Below are positions 7,901 to 14,406 of a DNA stretch of 14,406 nucleotides, piece by piece. This DNA comes from Clostridia bacterium. GTDB lineage: Bacteria > Bacillota > Clostridia > Oscillospirales > CAG-382. Location of the stretch: assembly GCA_017959195.1 (NCBI GenBank), contig JAGDBE010000234.1, forward strand, positions 1-14,406, given 5' to 3'. Each line of letters starts with the position of its first letter. Within the stretch, counting starts at the first letter, position 1. Both the position numbers and the translations under genes were made by a program. Under the pieces are notes generated by a model, which made no database searches, was not told the DNA's origin, and saw only the letters and a list, made by a program, of their open reading frames with translations.

Positions 7901-10085
7901 TTACGAGCTTACGGCGGAAATCAGCAGAATAGATAACGACGTAACGGTTTACTACCCTGACGGCTTCTCATATACGCTGACCGAGGGCGAAGCTCTCGAC
8001 GCCGAGGAGTTCGACATCGACGGCACGGGAGACGTTATTTGGTACGAATCGCAGGTAGAAGACGAATACGGCTATCGCACGGTAACGATTCACCTTGACG
8101 GCTACGACGGCGGTCCGCTCGTGCTTGAAAACACGGGGCTGCCCTGCGACTTTAACATAGTCGTCGACGGCGACTCCACGATTACCGCAAACGGTCAAAA
8201 TTTTGCGATTCTGGGATGCTACACCGGCGGAAACATAAAGATTTCCTCGTCGAACGGCGCAGAGCTGAGACTCAACGTAAGAAGCGGCAAAGGAGCCGAG
8301 GTTTACGGCATAAAGGCGCGCCGCGCAAAGAAGTGGTATGGAGACAAAATCACGATATGCGGAGATATACTCGTACAGCTTGACGTTACCAACACGAGAT
8401 CCGACGGCGAGGCGTTCGGTCTTTACTCCTCGTCGTGGGTTGAGATACTTGACCAAGCGTCCGTCGAAATGACAATAAGAAGCTACGCAGATTACCTCGG
8501 CGACGACAGAACCATTGCGGCGACCGGCGTTTATGCGAAAAAAGAGCTTCAGATAGATACGACGGGCTATATAGACATAGTCGTACACGACGTTGACGTC
8601 TCAAACGGCATGAAGGGCAGAGGCATCAACGCAAAAGACGTGATAATCGACAATATCGGCAGCATGACCGTCGTATATCCCGCAAATTCCAAAAACGCAT
8701 ACAAGAGAAAGGTTTCTTACGACCACAAGGCGTACATTTTCCACGCATACGACGACGGAAAGAGACATTACTACAGGAACGGCGCGCTTGCGGATGTAAT
8801 CGACGTAAAGAAGCTCGTAATCGAGCCGGGTTATCCCGTAACCTTCGACGTCGCAAGCGGTTCTACGCTCAACGTTGACTACCTTTACACAAACGACCTC
8901 GGCGATTACATGATAAAGCCGGGCGACGACCTGATATTCTACACGGCTCCCGCGTCGGGACACTACAAGGAGAACGTAAGAGAGGGCGCGAAAGTGCTCA
9001 AGCCGAGCTCCTCCGACGACGGCGTAAGAACGAAATACGTGCTTGAGAACATAACCGCTCCGCATACGTTCACCGTCGACACGGGATACCTGTTCAGACC
9101 GTTCGACTCACAGCCGGCGCTCTCGCAGACGGACGTGTTCTTCGGAAGCGAAGCGATAGTAACGTTTACCATGAACAACGTATTTTCGGCGCTTGAAGGA
9201 CACGCAAAGTTCGACGGAGACAAGCCGACAACCCCGAAATTCGCGCTTAAGAAGCTTTCGGGAGGCGCAGCTTCAAGCGGAGACCTTATTTCCCACGGTC
9301 AGACCGCAAACGAGGTGTTCTTACAGCGCTACAACGAGGAGACCGAATTCTTTGAGAACACGGGAATCTCGTTTGAGCCGACTGCTCTCGGAAACGTATC
9401 CTTCAACGACGAGGAATACTCGTCGCGGCTCGCAACCGTAAGGTACCGCCTCATGGTGCTGTACGACGGCATGGAATACTGCTCCGACGAGTTCACGGTT
9501 CACTGGACCGACAACGAAAACGACAGGACGACGCCGGTTGCGTCCGCTGTCGAAATATACATCAAAAAAGCGCTCAGAGGCTATCCGCTCGGCGTTTACG
9601 AGGACGGAGGCGCCTGGGAGAGACTCGGAAGCGAATACGAACTGCTCGTATACGACGTTGACCAAGGAAAAGGCTACGTCGAGACGAAAAACGAGTACAA
9701 CAAGGCGGTAAACGTAAAGAAAAACCGCAAACTGCTCAAGGTTGCCGAATTTGACTACCACACCGGTCTGCTTACGCTTTACGGCGACCTTCAGGGAGCC
9801 GATTTTGACGGCGACGGCAGCACGGAATGGTACAACCTTTCCGATTTTCTCGTTGCAATACGCGTTCCGTCGACCGTAAACGGCGGAATTACGATAGACG
9901 TAAGAGAAGAAACGAATATTTCGGGACATTACGAAGATTTCGGAAATGAAGGCTGGTACGGCAGCGGCGGACTTGAAAACGTAACGCACACGGGCGCGAT
10001 TCCGGCGGTTATACAAAACGAGAGCGAATACGGCTCTGTTCACATAACCTCAACCACGGAAAGCGACGCGTTTTTAATCCTCTAA
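4920..10085 (+). CDS. Giant secreted cysteine-rich, beta-helix surface protein (N-terminal part, to in-frame TAA)
   Basis: 1721 residues, probably exported; no enzymatic domain recognised. Residues 1-23 form a signal peptide or anchor (MKKRLF then a hydrophobic run). Residues 61-523 hold about 95 cysteines by hand count, mostly CxxC and CC pairs in a very acidic background, ending in four units of about 50 residues with the pattern FCxECGLCxECC...GCxCGxC...SDF (starting near 319, 371, 420 and 470). About 537-657 looks Ig-like (QWYQKK, then YYCVISDSHG). About 659-889 carries His/Trp/Cys repeats such as RTCNVCG and HECLKCN, common in Firmicutes surface proteins. About 890-1000 resembles a bacterial beta-strand repeat (YTFYRW). 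From 1003 come right-handed beta-helix rungs (NGQNFAIL, YGIKA), then Ig-like and further repeat modules. It is preceded by the putative regulator element and GGAGGTG. No LPXTG, SLH or dockerin pair is seen. The frame ends at a TAA inside a beta-helix rung. A metal-binding or adhesive role is possible but unproven. Confidence 0.85.
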   Translation: MKKRLFYSIIGIFVFIFMFFGVANKTPLDLSTPADAFMEITDFEFEKTGFLQGEYHLTYECDVCGTTWVLGGTFDGYKMPDSTKQQLVWDNMTDREKSDFPGYCEYCYFEHLCTGCYKEIEDCEKYCKECMKCNDCWDQSKHCNECCEENTLCDGCLDIGEYRCIDCHSSDDFCFNCETCLIAAGANGNVCESDDPKPHCLDCCVDWRCDGCAECFLGRQDDYCLNCYECLSCAAAASDHCKECYVCFDAQEACEGTDDFCRPCCVAAGNHCDECDEHIDDNWCEGGLDGRHCRDCAEANDWICEQCDRCAVCNDFSFCDECGLCFECCSENAANEGCECLEYCVESADFTDEAHLCQQCFYAFSCAEEFCDTCGLCKECCEMNADEYGCTCGLCVEDSEFEEHLCEQCGLPTCERGDFCGECGLCEECCLENSEAEGCSCGICIENSDFEDPDHECADCGQFSCNIDFCEYCGLCLDCCESNSSTEYGCSHGVCTDNPDWNDHYCDTCGKCKEDCDCGQECCADPWAGKSLHGTDVQIGEILIQPFNKKKHVTRDNMSARQASLATFRTKVYDPNGNLNYQWYQKKNGGAPEALVDNTRYVEYRDETFIIVDGAATPRLTVATPSDACHVNYTYYCVISDSHGNVLSTTDEARLVGKHTYEWKWEDDHFHRQVCIGSGCGDTKSGMRKVHDIGPWHFLSYATATTGATLARTCNVCGGISESIKTEPLGANHTAHNYIYIPVTQTDKNGKEVSYTHIKVCRCGKNDGLEEYHDWNQWIVTEAADDHHKGSKYHECLKCNYRETVEIPIQTHEHIFNLHEYDAAFYRVGADRKYHWQYCGDPDCEAVAFKEEHTYGGWMWQLNVPLSLYDATIYRECQVCGYIDVRTIRAGFHPLAFINASKSVLSADNWDSEEKYTCEVTAKPPKGYTFYRWRDTGECGIIFEEYYETYPNGDPKRDSNGNIIWKRYNIYDETVVISLDRYDKNGNFHGLNTLYELTAEISRIDNDVTVYYPDGFSYTLTEGEALDAEEFDIDGTGDVIWYESQVEDEYGYRTVTIHLDGYDGGPLVLENTGLPCDFNIVVDGDSTITANGQNFAILGCYTGGNIKISSSNGAELRLNVRSGKGAEVYGIKARRAKKWYGDKITICGDILVQLDVTNTRSDGEAFGLYSSSWVEILDQASVEMTIRSYADYLGDDRTIAATGVYAKKELQIDTTGYIDIVVHDVDVSNGMKGRGINAKDVIIDNIGSMTVVYPANSKNAYKRKVSYDHKAYIFHAYDDGKRHYYRNGALADVIDVKKLVIEPGYPVTFDVASGSTLNVDYLYTNDLGDYMIKPGDDLIFYTAPASGHYKENVREGAKVLKPSSSDDGVRTKYVLENITAPHTFTVDTGYLFRPFDSQPALSQTDVFFGSEAIVTFTMNNVFSALEGHAKFDGDKPTTPKFALKKLSGGAASSGDLISHGQTANEVFLQRYNEETEFFENTGISFEPTALGNVSFNDEEYSSRLATVRYRLMVLYDGMEYCSDEFTVHWTDNENDRTTPVASAVEIYIKKALRGYPLGVYEDGGAWERLGSEYELLVYDVDQGKGYVETKNEYNKAVNVKKNRKLLKVAEFDYHTGLLTLYGDLQGADFDGDGSTEWYNLSDFLVAIRVPSTVNGGITIDVREETNISGHYEDFGNEGWYGSGGLENVTHTGAIPAVIQNESEYGSVHITSTTESDAFLIL
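10083..10085 (+). other. In-frame TAA interrupting the giant gene
   Basis: Codon 1722 of the frame opened at 4920. The frame continues on the far side without shift for 1182 codons. The interrupted rung (SVHITSTTESDAFLIL, stop, RTGTEYFEG ... YGIKA) lines up with an earlier rung of the same protein (NIKISSSNGAELRLNV, RSGKGAEV ... YGIKA), and the stop falls opposite Val1120. A hydrophobic residue is expected there, and TTA to TAA would need one base change. Other genes here use TAA as a normal stop, so a reassigned code is unlikely. Confidence 0.9.
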
Positions 10086-13000
10086 CGCACCGGAACCGAG
10101 TATTTCGAGGGCATAACCTACTACGGAATCAAGGCGAACGGCGACGTTACGATTGACGGCGACGTAAACGTACAGATTTTCTCCGACGCGAAGTCCGGTT
10201 ACGAGGACGCGTACGGCAAGCTTGCGTACCGCATCGGCGTATATGCCGAGGGAGACGTCAACGTAATCCAAAACGCGAATTTGGACGTAGCTTTTGAAGC
10301 AAACACAAACGGTACGGCGTTCCTTAAAGGAAAAGCGCTCGGAGTCAAGGCGCAAGGCAGCGTAAACATCCTTGATTACGGCTGGATATATCTTTACTGC
10401 GAAGCAAAGAAATCAAATCTCGCCGGCACGTACTACATGCTCGAAGCAAGCGGACTGAATATCGCAGGACACGGACAGCTGTCGGCGTACGGCGAAAAGG
10501 AAATAGATATTCCCGTTTATATTGACGGCGACGCGTTCATTTCTACGACCGGCAAGATCGAGCTCAGCTCGAAGAGCAGCAACGGCGCATATACAAACTG
10601 CATCAAGACCACCGGCGACCTTGTAATCAAGGAGCCCACGACGATTTTGTTCGAGTATCTGGGAAGACCGGCGGGCGGCAGTCCCGTATATGAAGGCGAC
10701 GTTGAATATGACGGCGACGTAGTATGCTATCTGACAGACGGCGCGGCGTCCACCAAAGAAGAATATTACCCCGGAGTTCCCTACACCGTTGCGGTTGAAA
10801 CCGATTACGGCGCGGCTGACTTCGGCAACCACGAAATAATCATAAAACGTAACGGCGTCGAGATTTCACAGCAGGTCGACGCGGGTTATCTTAACGTATG
10901 CAAGGGCGACTTTGTAACGTATACGGCGGCCGAAGCGCTCGACGGATACAGATTTGACGGCTGGGTTGTCGAATCGAGCATCGCGCCCGAGGACCTCGTG
11001 ATAAACGGACGTGAAATTTCGTTTACGATGCCCGACAAAGACTTAAAGCTGCACGCGGTTTACTCCAGCTACGCGTTTGAAGAGGAGCCCCCGTACTTCA
11101 TCATCACGAACAAGGCTTCGACGGAAGGCAAGATTCACTGGAGAATCGACACGGGCGAGTCGACCCTGTACGGGGTAGACCTTGAGTACCTGCACACCTC
11201 CGTAAGCGGCGAAACCGAGTGGCGCTCCTTCAGCAGCGGAGCTAACGGATGGAGGCTGAGTCAGGATATTCAGACGTTCATGAACCCGAGCAACGGCGAA
11301 TATATCTATAAAGGAGTGTCGCTTGTAGGACTTGCGGGAAGCAGCACGCTTGAAAGAGTAATCGACACAAACGAGTACAAGACCTTCCGCATACATGCGT
11401 GGGGCATCAATGACTATTACAGCCAGCCGTTCACGATAGATTTCGCAAAGGGCATACACGTTCTTCTGTCGGAAGACAGGGAAAATCCCGGTCTTGCAAT
11501 TCCCGCGGACTACATGGGAACGGAATATCTCGTAAACTTTGCAAAATACGTCTACTCGGACGTAGGACCCATGAGCTATTCGCTGTACTTTGCCGACCTG
11601 TTCGGCCCGATAAGCCCGAGCGTATGCCAGGCGAACATGTTTGAAAACGGAATGCTGCGCTTCATAAGAAACGGCGCGCACTCGGCGGTTTACGGCATAG
11701 AAGGCTCGCTTTACGTTACGGCAACCGACGAAACGAGCGGCAGATCCTTCAAGATTCCGTTCGATTTCGGCGAAATATACGAATGCGAAGTATATCCGCT
11801 CATAGTTGCGGGCAAGAAGGTAACCGAACGCAACAAAGATAACGTCTTCGGCGACGGAACGGTTTCGTACGACCCCGACACAAAGACGCTGACGCTGCAC
11901 GACGCGACGATAGACGAAATTTATCCGATGCGTTCCGACGCCGAACTTACAATCGCGGCATACGCGATACTGAGCGTACAGGACCTCAACATCAATCTTG
12001 TCGGCGAGAACGTCATCAACGTTTCGCGCAACTCGCTGTGCCACACCCAGGCGGTAGGAAGCATCTATACGGGCAACACGGTGGGTATAGGAAACGTGAT
12101 AAACGACACGTGGCGTCCGTACCTGACGGAAAGCGACGATTTCCGCATAAATATCAGCGGCGAGGGCTCGCTTGAAATTTTGATTGACGGTTTCTACGGC
12201 GACGGAATCCACAGCATAGGCGACGTTACGATTGACGGCGGAAACATAAGGATAAAATCCGAATACTCGGGTATTTCCTCCGAAACCGGCTCGTTTGTAA
12301 TGAATTACGGCACGCTTGACGTTGATACCGCACAGAGAAGCTGCGTAGCATTGTCCGGCAGCGACGCCCGCTTCACGATAAACGGCGGAACCGTAAGCTT
12401 AAACGGCGGAACCGACAGCTACGTAGTTTCCATGGGACCCACAAATTACCAGAATGAAAACTATATGCAGCTGAACGACGGCGAGCTGAGACTTGACACC
12501 AAGTCCGCAACGTACGACCTCACAAGCCGCACGTTGTACTATACCGACTGGATGTATAAGCTTTACGGCGCAAACGGAAACAACGCGATGGCGCCTCTTG
12601 AATACGGCGAGGTTGCTTCGTCGTTCGACCACCTGAAATACGTACGTCAGTATGCAATCTGGGTAAACGGCAAGCAGCTCACGTCGGAAAATCTTGAGGT
12701 ACAGTGCGGCAGAGGATACGCGTTCTACGTTCCCGAAGTGAATACGCTTTACCTCAACAACGCGCAGATCACAAAGGGCGTTGCATACTGGAACGGACCT
12801 CTTGCGGCGGCGGGCATCCGCTCGCAGCAGCCCGTAAACGTTTACTTCTCGGGCTGCAACTCGATAGACCTGTCCTCGAAAGAATATTACGAGATCAACG
12901 GAGATCCGTACGAGCTTCAGAGTGAGGAAACCGAAAACAGCCGCGAAATATTCGGTATAGAAGTGTCCCAGTCCCTCGGATTTGACGACTACTACCTCGG

Positions 13001-13634
13001 AATTTACGGCACGGGCTATTGCACAATGACCGGAATGAGCACCGGAATCAGCGCCGGCACCGGAAATATGCCGATAATCATCGACGGCCCCGGTATACAG
13101 ATTACCGACAGCGACGGCGGTATCGAGGGCGAAATTGATATAAACTCCGGTTATCTGGGAATAGAAGCCGATTACTTCAGTATCTACGGACTTATCGATA
13201 CGTCCGACTACAGCCCGATTTTCGCATACGGCGGAGCGTCTAAAACCAACTTTTCGCCCGTAGATATGTCGGTTGTCGAAAATGCGGCAAATAAGGGCTG
13301 GGGCTACGATTATCCGTTCTTCAGACTGCATAACAGAGCGGGCACCACCGAGCAGACAATCGTCGGAGATATCCTTGAAATATCGGATGAAGAAACAAAG
13401 ATAGGAGTCAGCACGGAAGGCCTTGCAAAAGAAGTGCCGACCGACGTAATCGTTATCCAGTATAAGAACGGAAGAGTAACGCAGGCAAGAGTCGTTACGG
13501 TTTATCCGTCCGATTACGACGACGTAATCCTCCTTACCTTCGGTACGGATAAAAACGCAAAATACCGCGTTTACGCACTCGATAAACAGCTGAAACCTCT
13601 TACCGACGTCTATAATATAGGAACCGAAGAATAA
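10086..13634 (+). CDS. Continuation of the giant surface protein after the in-frame stop (C-terminal part)
   Basis: Open for 1182 codons in the same frame as the upstream part. The first usable start is a TTG at 10281 with no ribosome binding site, so independent translation is doubtful; it is probably the tail of one protein of about 2900 residues. In joined numbering: beta-helix rungs run to about 1910; a bacterial repeat lies at about 1947-2052 (GYRFDGWVV ... SFTMPDKD); an Ig-like module at about 2055-2175; a module with VAGKKVTERN, GDGTVSYDPDTKTLTL at about 2292-2332; beta-helix to about 2540; a second such module (IWVNGKQL, FYVPEVNTLYLNNAQI) at about 2579-2622; and more beta-helix to about 2770. 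The tail ends YNIGTEE with no sorting signal, membrane helix or SLH domain. Cysteines are few here, unlike in the N-terminal part. Base and codon use look the same on both sides of the stop. If the stop is genuine and not read through, this stretch is a decaying gene fragment. Confidence 0.75.
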   Translation, partial: RTGTEYFEGITYYGIKANGDVTIDGDVNVQIFSDAKSGYEDAYGKLAYRIGVYAEGDVNVIQNANLDVAFEANTNGTAFLKGKALGVKAQGSVNILDYGWIYLYCEAKKSNLAGTYYMLEASGLNIAGHGQLSAYGEKEIDIPVYIDGDAFISTTGKIELSSKSSNGAYTNCIKTTGDLVIKEPTTILFEYLGRPAGGSPVYEGDVEYDGDVVCYLTDGAASTKEEYYPGVPYTVAVETDYGAADFGNHEIIIKRNGVEISQQVDAGYLNVCKGDFVTYTAAEALDGYRFDGWVVESSIAPEDLVINGREISFTMPDKDLKLHAVYSSYAFEEEPPYFIITNKASTEGKIHWRIDTGESTLYGVDLEYLHTSVSGETEWRSFSSGANGWRLSQDIQTFMNPSNGEYIYKGVSLVGLAGSSTLERVIDTNEYKTFRIHAWGINDYYSQPFTIDFAKGIHVLLSEDRENPGLAIPADYMGTEYLVNFAKYVYSDVGPMSYSLYFADLFGPISPSVCQANMFENGMLRFIRNGAHSAVYGIEGSLYVTATDETSGRSFKIPFDFGEIYECEVYPLIVAGKKVTERNKDNVFGDGTVSYDPDTKTLTLHDATIDEIYPMRSDAELTIAAYAILSVQDLNINLVGENVINVSRNSLCHTQAVGSIYTGNTVGIGNVINDTWRPYLTESDDFRINISGEGSLEILIDGFYGDGIHSIGDVTIDGGNIRIKSEYSGISSETGSFVMNYGTLDVDTAQRSCVALSGSDARFTINGGTVSLNGGTDSYVVSMGPTNYQNENYMQLNDGELRLDTKSATYDLTSRTLYYTDWMYKLYGANGNNAMAPLEYGEVASSFDHLKYVRQYAIWVNGKQLTSENLEVQCGRGYAFYVPEVNTLYLNNAQITKGVAYWNGPLAAAGIRSQQPVNVYFSGCNSIDLSSKEYYEINGDPYELQSEETENSREIFGIEVSQSLGFDDYYLGIYGTGYCTMTGMSTGISAGTGNMPIIIDGPGIQITDSDGGIEGEIDINSGYLGIEADYFSIYGLIDTSDYSPIFAYGGASKTNFSPVDMSVVENAANKGWGYDYPFFRLHNRAGTTEQTIVGDILEISDEETKIGVSTEGLAKEVPTDVIVIQYKNGRVTQARVVTVYPSDYDDVILLTFGTDKNAKYRVYALDKQLKPLTDVYNIGTEE

Positions 13635-13645
13635 AGTAAGATAAA

Positions 13646-13675
13646 TAAAAAACCTCGCGTAAGCGAGGTTTTTTT
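13646..13675. terminator. Bidirectional intrinsic terminator
   Basis: AACCTCGC, a GTAA loop, then GCGAGGTT, flanked by an A-rich run on the left and a T run on the right. It can therefore end transcription of the giant gene rightward and of the zinc-ribbon gene leftward. It lies between the two convergent stop codons. Confidence 0.9.
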
Positions 13676-13691
13676 GTATTTAAAATCAAAA

Positions 13692-14282
13692 TCAATAACC
13701 GAAAACGCTTGCGTTGTACGCGGCGCAGATTCTGTTTGTGTTTTTGATGATTATGTTCATCGCCACAAAAGCGCCGATTCCGCATAACAGCGAGCCGAAT
13801 AACATCCACATAAGGACTGTTGTTCCGTTTTCCTGGAACGTCATTCCGTATCTCGGCGCGTTGTCGGCAAGCCGGTTGCCGAGCTTGTAGTGCCATACCC
13901 ACGCGTAAATGCCGCAGGTGATGAACGTCAAAAGAATGAACTGCACAAGTCCGCCGGTTGTCTGTCCGTCGCCGGAGCAGGCGGTGTTGACATCCTTTGC
14001 AAGCTTGTATATGAAGTAGTAGGAATAAATGCCGCAGGTGATGATGGATAAAAGTATGTACATCCAGAGACTTCTGTCTGTCTGGAGACGCGGCTGGAAA
14101 TTCGGGTTCTGGTACTGATTTCCCCTGAAATCGTTTACCGCGTTGTCAAGCTGGTTTTCCGCAGACTGAAAGGCGCTTTTTGCCGATTCGTACGCCTGCT
14201 GCCCGAATGAAACGCTCGCGCCGCAGTTGGAGCAGAACTTTTGGTTGTCCTCAACAAAATGACCGCAATTTTTGCAATACAT
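13692..14282 (-). CDS. Zinc-ribbon, DUF4234 membrane protein
   Basis: 196 residues from the ATG at 14282. The N-terminus has a double-CxxC zinc ribbon (MYCKNCG ... KFCSNCGAS), then a polar linker rich in Gln and Asn (about 26-68). A membrane domain with about three hydrophobic segments follows, carrying two copies of a TCGIY motif (IITCGIYSYYF and FITCGIYAWVW). That arrangement matches the DUF4234 family, common in Clostridia and of unknown function. GGAGG (14292-14296) lies 9 nt before this ATG and only 3 nt before an in-frame TTG at 14288, so the ATG is the better start. The gene is convergent with the giant gene and shares its terminator; nothing ties it to the regulatory cassette. Confidence 0.9.
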   Translation of the reverse strand: MYCKNCGHFVEDNQKFCSNCGASVSFGQQAYESAKSAFQSAENQLDNAVNDFRGNQYQNPNFQPRLQTDRSLWMYILLSIITCGIYSYYFIYKLAKDVNTACSGDGQTTGGLVQFILLTFITCGIYAWVWHYKLGNRLADNAPRYGMTFQENGTTVLMWMLFGSLLCGIGAFVAMNIIIKNTNRICAAYNASVFGY

Positions 14283-14291
14283 AGTCAATTT

Positions 14292-14296
14292 CCTCC
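14292..14296 (-). promoter_or_regulatory. Ribosome binding site of the zinc-ribbon gene
   Basis: Minus-strand GGAGG, 9 nt upstream of the ATG at 14282. It decides against the TTG six bases further upstream. I see no clear promoter in the remaining 110 bp to the window edge. Confidence 0.8.
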
Positions 14297-14406
14297 GTGA
14301 AAAACGTAATTTAATAATTCGGCTGCCTTTCCTTCAGAGGGACGAAAGACGACGACGTCGTTTTCGGAAGATATCAGTCGAATCACATATATAATAACAA
14401 ACAAAA

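Noticed and set aside
10281..13634. TTG-initiated independent gene of 1117 codons
   Set aside because: No Shine-Dalgarno sequence precedes the TTG, and coding sequence homologous to the upstream modules extends back in frame to the stop at 10083, so it is the tail of the giant gene.
14341..14364. Palindrome ACGACGTCGT with imperfect flanks in the zinc-ribbon gene leader
   Set aside because: Only 10 bp is perfect and the flanks pair with an offset base. The surrounding simple GAC/GTC repeats make chance likely; no promoter context fixes a role.

Overview
The window looks like chromosomal DNA from an anaerobic Gram-positive bacterium, most likely a member of class Clostridia (Bacillota). The reasons are strong GGAGG-type ribosome binding sites, near-consensus sigma-A promoters with 17-bp spacers, a DUF1015 protein, a sensor with a 7TM-type membrane domain next to a DesK/NarL-class histidine kinase, a DUF4234 zinc-ribbon protein, and a giant secreted protein built from Firmicutes-style surface modules. 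I cannot name the genus. I see no tRNA, rRNA, CRISPR array, insertion sequence or phage gene.

Layout. (1) 1-851, minus strand: DUF1015 protein, cut by the window edge, with its own promoter. (2) 989-3991, plus strand: a strong promoter drives two overlapping genes. The first is a multi-pass sensor with no recognisable kinase catalytic residues. The second is a three-pass kinase with a likely H-box and N-box. (3) 4038-4754: a LuxR/NarL-type response regulator with its own promoter, closed by a strong terminator. (4) 4813-13634: a very large gene for an exported protein. It has a signal peptide, then about 460 residues holding about 95 cysteines, then an Ig-like module, His/Trp/Cys repeats, and long beta-helix and bacterial-repeat modules. 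One in-frame TAA (10083-10085) cuts the frame after 1721 residues. The same frame then stays open for another 1182 codons, with no credible new start near the break. (5) 13646-13675: bidirectional terminator. (6) 13692-14282, minus strand: zinc-ribbon/DUF4234 membrane protein. (7) 14283-14406: leader DNA, no gene seen.

How the parts fit. The response-regulator gene and the giant gene each carry the same 22-bp element (20 of 22 identical) exactly 17 bp upstream of the -10 box. The simplest reading is that the regulator binds this element, activating its own gene and the giant protein next to it. The window would then hold a self-contained sensory cassette: a two-protein membrane sensor, a NarL-type regulator, and one large secreted cysteine-rich effector. 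The signal and the effector's function cannot be read from sequence. The internal stop means the effector in this genome is truncated, or read through, or the stop is a sequence error.
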